A program made the position numbers and the translations under genes. From assembly GCA_045531905.1 (NCBI GenBank), contig JAZSEY010000017.1, positions 19,656-83,655 of the forward strand: a stretch of DNA of 64,000 nt, in the 5' to 3' direction. The DNA is from RGIG6919 sp045531905. GTDB taxonomy: Bacteria > Bacillota > Clostridia > Lachnospirales > Lachnospiraceae. The notes beneath the pieces are model-generated. The model had not been told where the DNA came from, ran no database searches, and saw only the letters and a list, made by a program, of their open reading frames with translations. Within the stretch, counting starts at the first letter, position 1, and every line of letters starts with the position of its first letter. Shown piece after piece: positions 62,552 to 64,000 of this stretch.

Positions 62552-63779
62552 ATTTAAACTTTTTGCATTTGTGATTATCATAACTGAATGTTTGCTTATA
62601 TTCCTTGTGAATGGACTGTATTTCTATCAAAACAGTGATAGTACTGCAAGAATGTACCTTGTGGAAGCAAAACGCGTTGTCCGTGAAATTGAAGAGAAGC
62701 AGCTAAAAGGAACCGAAATAGAAGCAATGGATTTAGAGGCGTATTCGACGATTGTTAGAATCAGTGTTTTTGAACCGGGACAGACATGTGAGCATGACTA
62801 TCTGGTGGAAGAAATAGACGGTAAGCTTTATCGCATCGAATATGTGGACGGGAAAAGTGTATACTTGCCGTTTTATATGAATTTGCTCCTGCTAGGTATG
62901 TTGCTTGTGACAATGATTGTGCTTTTTTATGTGTATCGTAAAGTATTAAAACCGTTTCACGATATGAGCAATTTATCTTTGGAACTGGCGAAAGGAAATC
63001 TGTCCATGCCAATCAAAGAGGAAAAGAGCAAGTTGTTTGGGCGCTTTTTGTGGGGAATGGACATGCTTCGGGAAAAATTGGAGGATAATAAGGAAAAAGA
63101 ACTTGAACTTCAGAGAGAACGTAAGACCTTAATTCTTTCACTGTCCCATGATATTAAGACGCCTCTTTCTTCAATTGAGTTGTATGCAAAAGCATTGTCA
63201 GAGAATTTGTATGACACAGAGGAGAAAAAAGACGAGGCACTACAAGGAATTGCAAGAAATGTGAAGGAAATCAAGGGGTATGTGAATGAAATTGTGACTG
63301 CATCCAGAGAAGATTTTCTGAATTTGGATGTTGTGATGGGAGAGTATTACCTGTCAGAGGTTATGAAAGTGACCGAAAGTTATTATAGGGACAAGTTATC
63401 TGTGCTTCATACAGAATTTCAGGTGGATTCACCGGAGGAGTGTCTGCTGAAAGGAGATACGAACCGTATGGTGGAGGTATTGCAAAATGTCATGGAAAAT
63501 GCTATAAAGTACGGCGACGGCAAGAGGATTCATATTTCATTTGGAGAAGAAGAGGATTGCAAATTAATACATATCGAAAACTCGGGCTGTACCCTGAAAC
63601 AAGAGGAACTTCCAAATCTTTTCGATTCCTTTTATCGTGGAAGCAATAGTACCGGTATGAAAGGGAGCGGTCTGGGGCTTGATATTTGCAAAACACTGAT
63701 GCGCAAAATGGATGGTGAAATCTTTGCACAAATAAAGGAAGACGGTTTTTGTGTGACGATAGTAGTTAGAAAAGCATAA
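62544..63779 (+). CDS. Sensor histidine kinase
   Basis: The 411-aa kinase has two membrane helices (about 5-22 and 112-131) flanking a roughly 90-residue outside sensor, a HAMP-like linker, the HisKA domain with the phospho-His in LSLSHDIKTPLSSIELYAK, and the ATPase with NVMENAIKYGDG and GSGLGLDICKTLM. The start is TTG 62544 after AGGATACC, inside the regulator gene. With the response regulator it forms a matched pair. The outside loop is of modest size, unlike the tiny loop of BceS-type sensors. Confidence 0.92.
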   Translation: MSKFKLFAFVIIITECLLIFLVNGLYFYQNSDSTARMYLVEAKRVVREIEEKQLKGTEIEAMDLEAYSTIVRISVFEPGQTCEHDYLVEEIDGKLYRIEYVDGKSVYLPFYMNLLLLGMLLVTMIVLFYVYRKVLKPFHDMSNLSLELAKGNLSMPIKEEKSKLFGRFLWGMDMLREKLEDNKEKELELQRERKTLILSLSHDIKTPLSSIELYAKALSENLYDTEEKKDEALQGIARNVKEIKGYVNEIVTASREDFLNLDVVMGEYYLSEVMKVTESYYRDKLSVLHTEFQVDSPEECLLKGDTNRMVEVLQNVMENAIKYGDGKRIHISFGEEEDCKLIHIENSGCTLKQEELPNLFDSFYRGSNSTGMKGSGLGLDICKTLMRKMDGEIFAQIKEDGFCVTIVVRKA

Positions 63780-63787
63780 TGGGTATG

Positions 63788-63825
63788 AAAACTTCAGAGT
63801 TATATTTAGTGACTCTGAAGTTTTT
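63788..63825 (+). terminator. Terminator after the histidine kinase
   Basis: AAAACTTCAGAGT (63788-63800) pairs with ACTCTGAAGTTTT (63812-63824), a 13-bp stem, followed by T. It separates the kinase from the next transporter gene. Confidence 0.9.
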
Positions 63826-63894
63826 GTATTTAATGATTATTTAATAATTTCTCTTATAAAATCAATTTAGAAATAAACAGAAAGGAGTAAAAAA

Positions 63895-64000
63895 ATGTAT
63901 CTAAACATACTAAAAAAAGACTTAAAACGAAAAAGGGCAATGAATATTATTCTACTATCATTTATTATTCTTGCCACAATGTTTGTGTCATCAAGTGTAA
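63895..64000 (+). CDS. Start of a second FtsX-type permease (cut by window end)
   Basis: The ATG at 63895 follows AAAGGAG. Its first 35 residues, MYLNILKKDLKRKRAMNIILL... then a hydrophobic stretch, match the cytosolic tail and first helix of FtsX/MacB-like permeases. The pattern KKDLKRKRAMN before the helix is typical. The gene runs past the window, so only the start is supported. It probably belongs to the same transporter cluster, downstream of the two-component system. Confidence 0.6.
   Translation, partial: MYLNILKKDLKRKRAMNIILLSFIILATMFVSSSV

Noticed and set aside
63895..64000. Truncated pseudogene at the end of the window
   Set aside because: The frame is open to the last base with a normal ribosome site, so it is cut by the window and not by mutation.

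Overview
The window reads as chromosome of a low-GC, endospore-forming Firmicute of the class Clostridia, most likely family Lachnospiraceae. This rests on protein sequence and gene order: a complete spoIIIAA-AH operon, spoIVB, an uninterrupted sigK without a pro-sequence, a yrzL-yrrK-yrzB-yrrL-yrrM-yrrO-like cluster, and a Gram-positive type IV pilus locus. Species cannot be fixed from sequence alone. No rRNA, tRNA, IS element or CRISPR array was seen.

Layout. (1) 1-9000: heat-shock operon hrcA (5' end outside)-grpE-dnaK-dnaJ, then prmA-rsmE and a cysteine desulfurase-thiI pair. (2) 9000-16700: a minus-strand HPr-like protein without the phosphorylatable His, mtaB, then ireB-ruvX-DUF1292-rnjA-ylbF-mltG-like-trmR-U32 hydroxylase, ending against a convergent sigK. 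(3) 16700-36240: a type IV pilus island with pilB, pilT, pilC, a major pilin, a fused pilM-pilN, pilO, four prepilin-like minor components (one of 887 aa without Glu5), a 1,749-aa exported protein and a second major-type pilin. Several strong promoters and hairpins divide the island into separately tunable units. (4) 36240-42340: yqeG, a fused aroE-aroK, aroQ, an Xaa-Pro peptidase, efp and an LtaS-like sulfatase. (5) 42340-47450: a 242-bp imperfect palindrome whose right end carries a good sigma-E-type promoter, then the spoIIIA operon. (6) 47450-57750: gls24-like, nusB-xseA-xseB-ispA-dxs-tlyA-nadK-argR-recN-spoIVB, the classic Firmicute block, but without spo0A after spoIVB. (7) 57750-64000: an ABC transporter (ATPase plus FtsX-type permease), an HTH regulator fused to a beta-rich sensor-like domain, an OmpR-type two-component system, and the start of another permease. 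This block looks like an accessory insertion.

The most interesting region is the pilus island. It encodes the extension and retraction motors, platform and inner-membrane assembly proteins, two major-type pilins that share an N-terminal half and a C-terminal motif, and a set of minor pilins that could cap the fibre. The giant exported protein contains four diverged alpha/beta units, a central coiled coil and a CxxC/His patch; I propose it as a pilus-associated surface protein. No prepilin peptidase is in the window, so processing must be encoded elsewhere. The second notable signal is the palindrome ahead of spoIIIAA.
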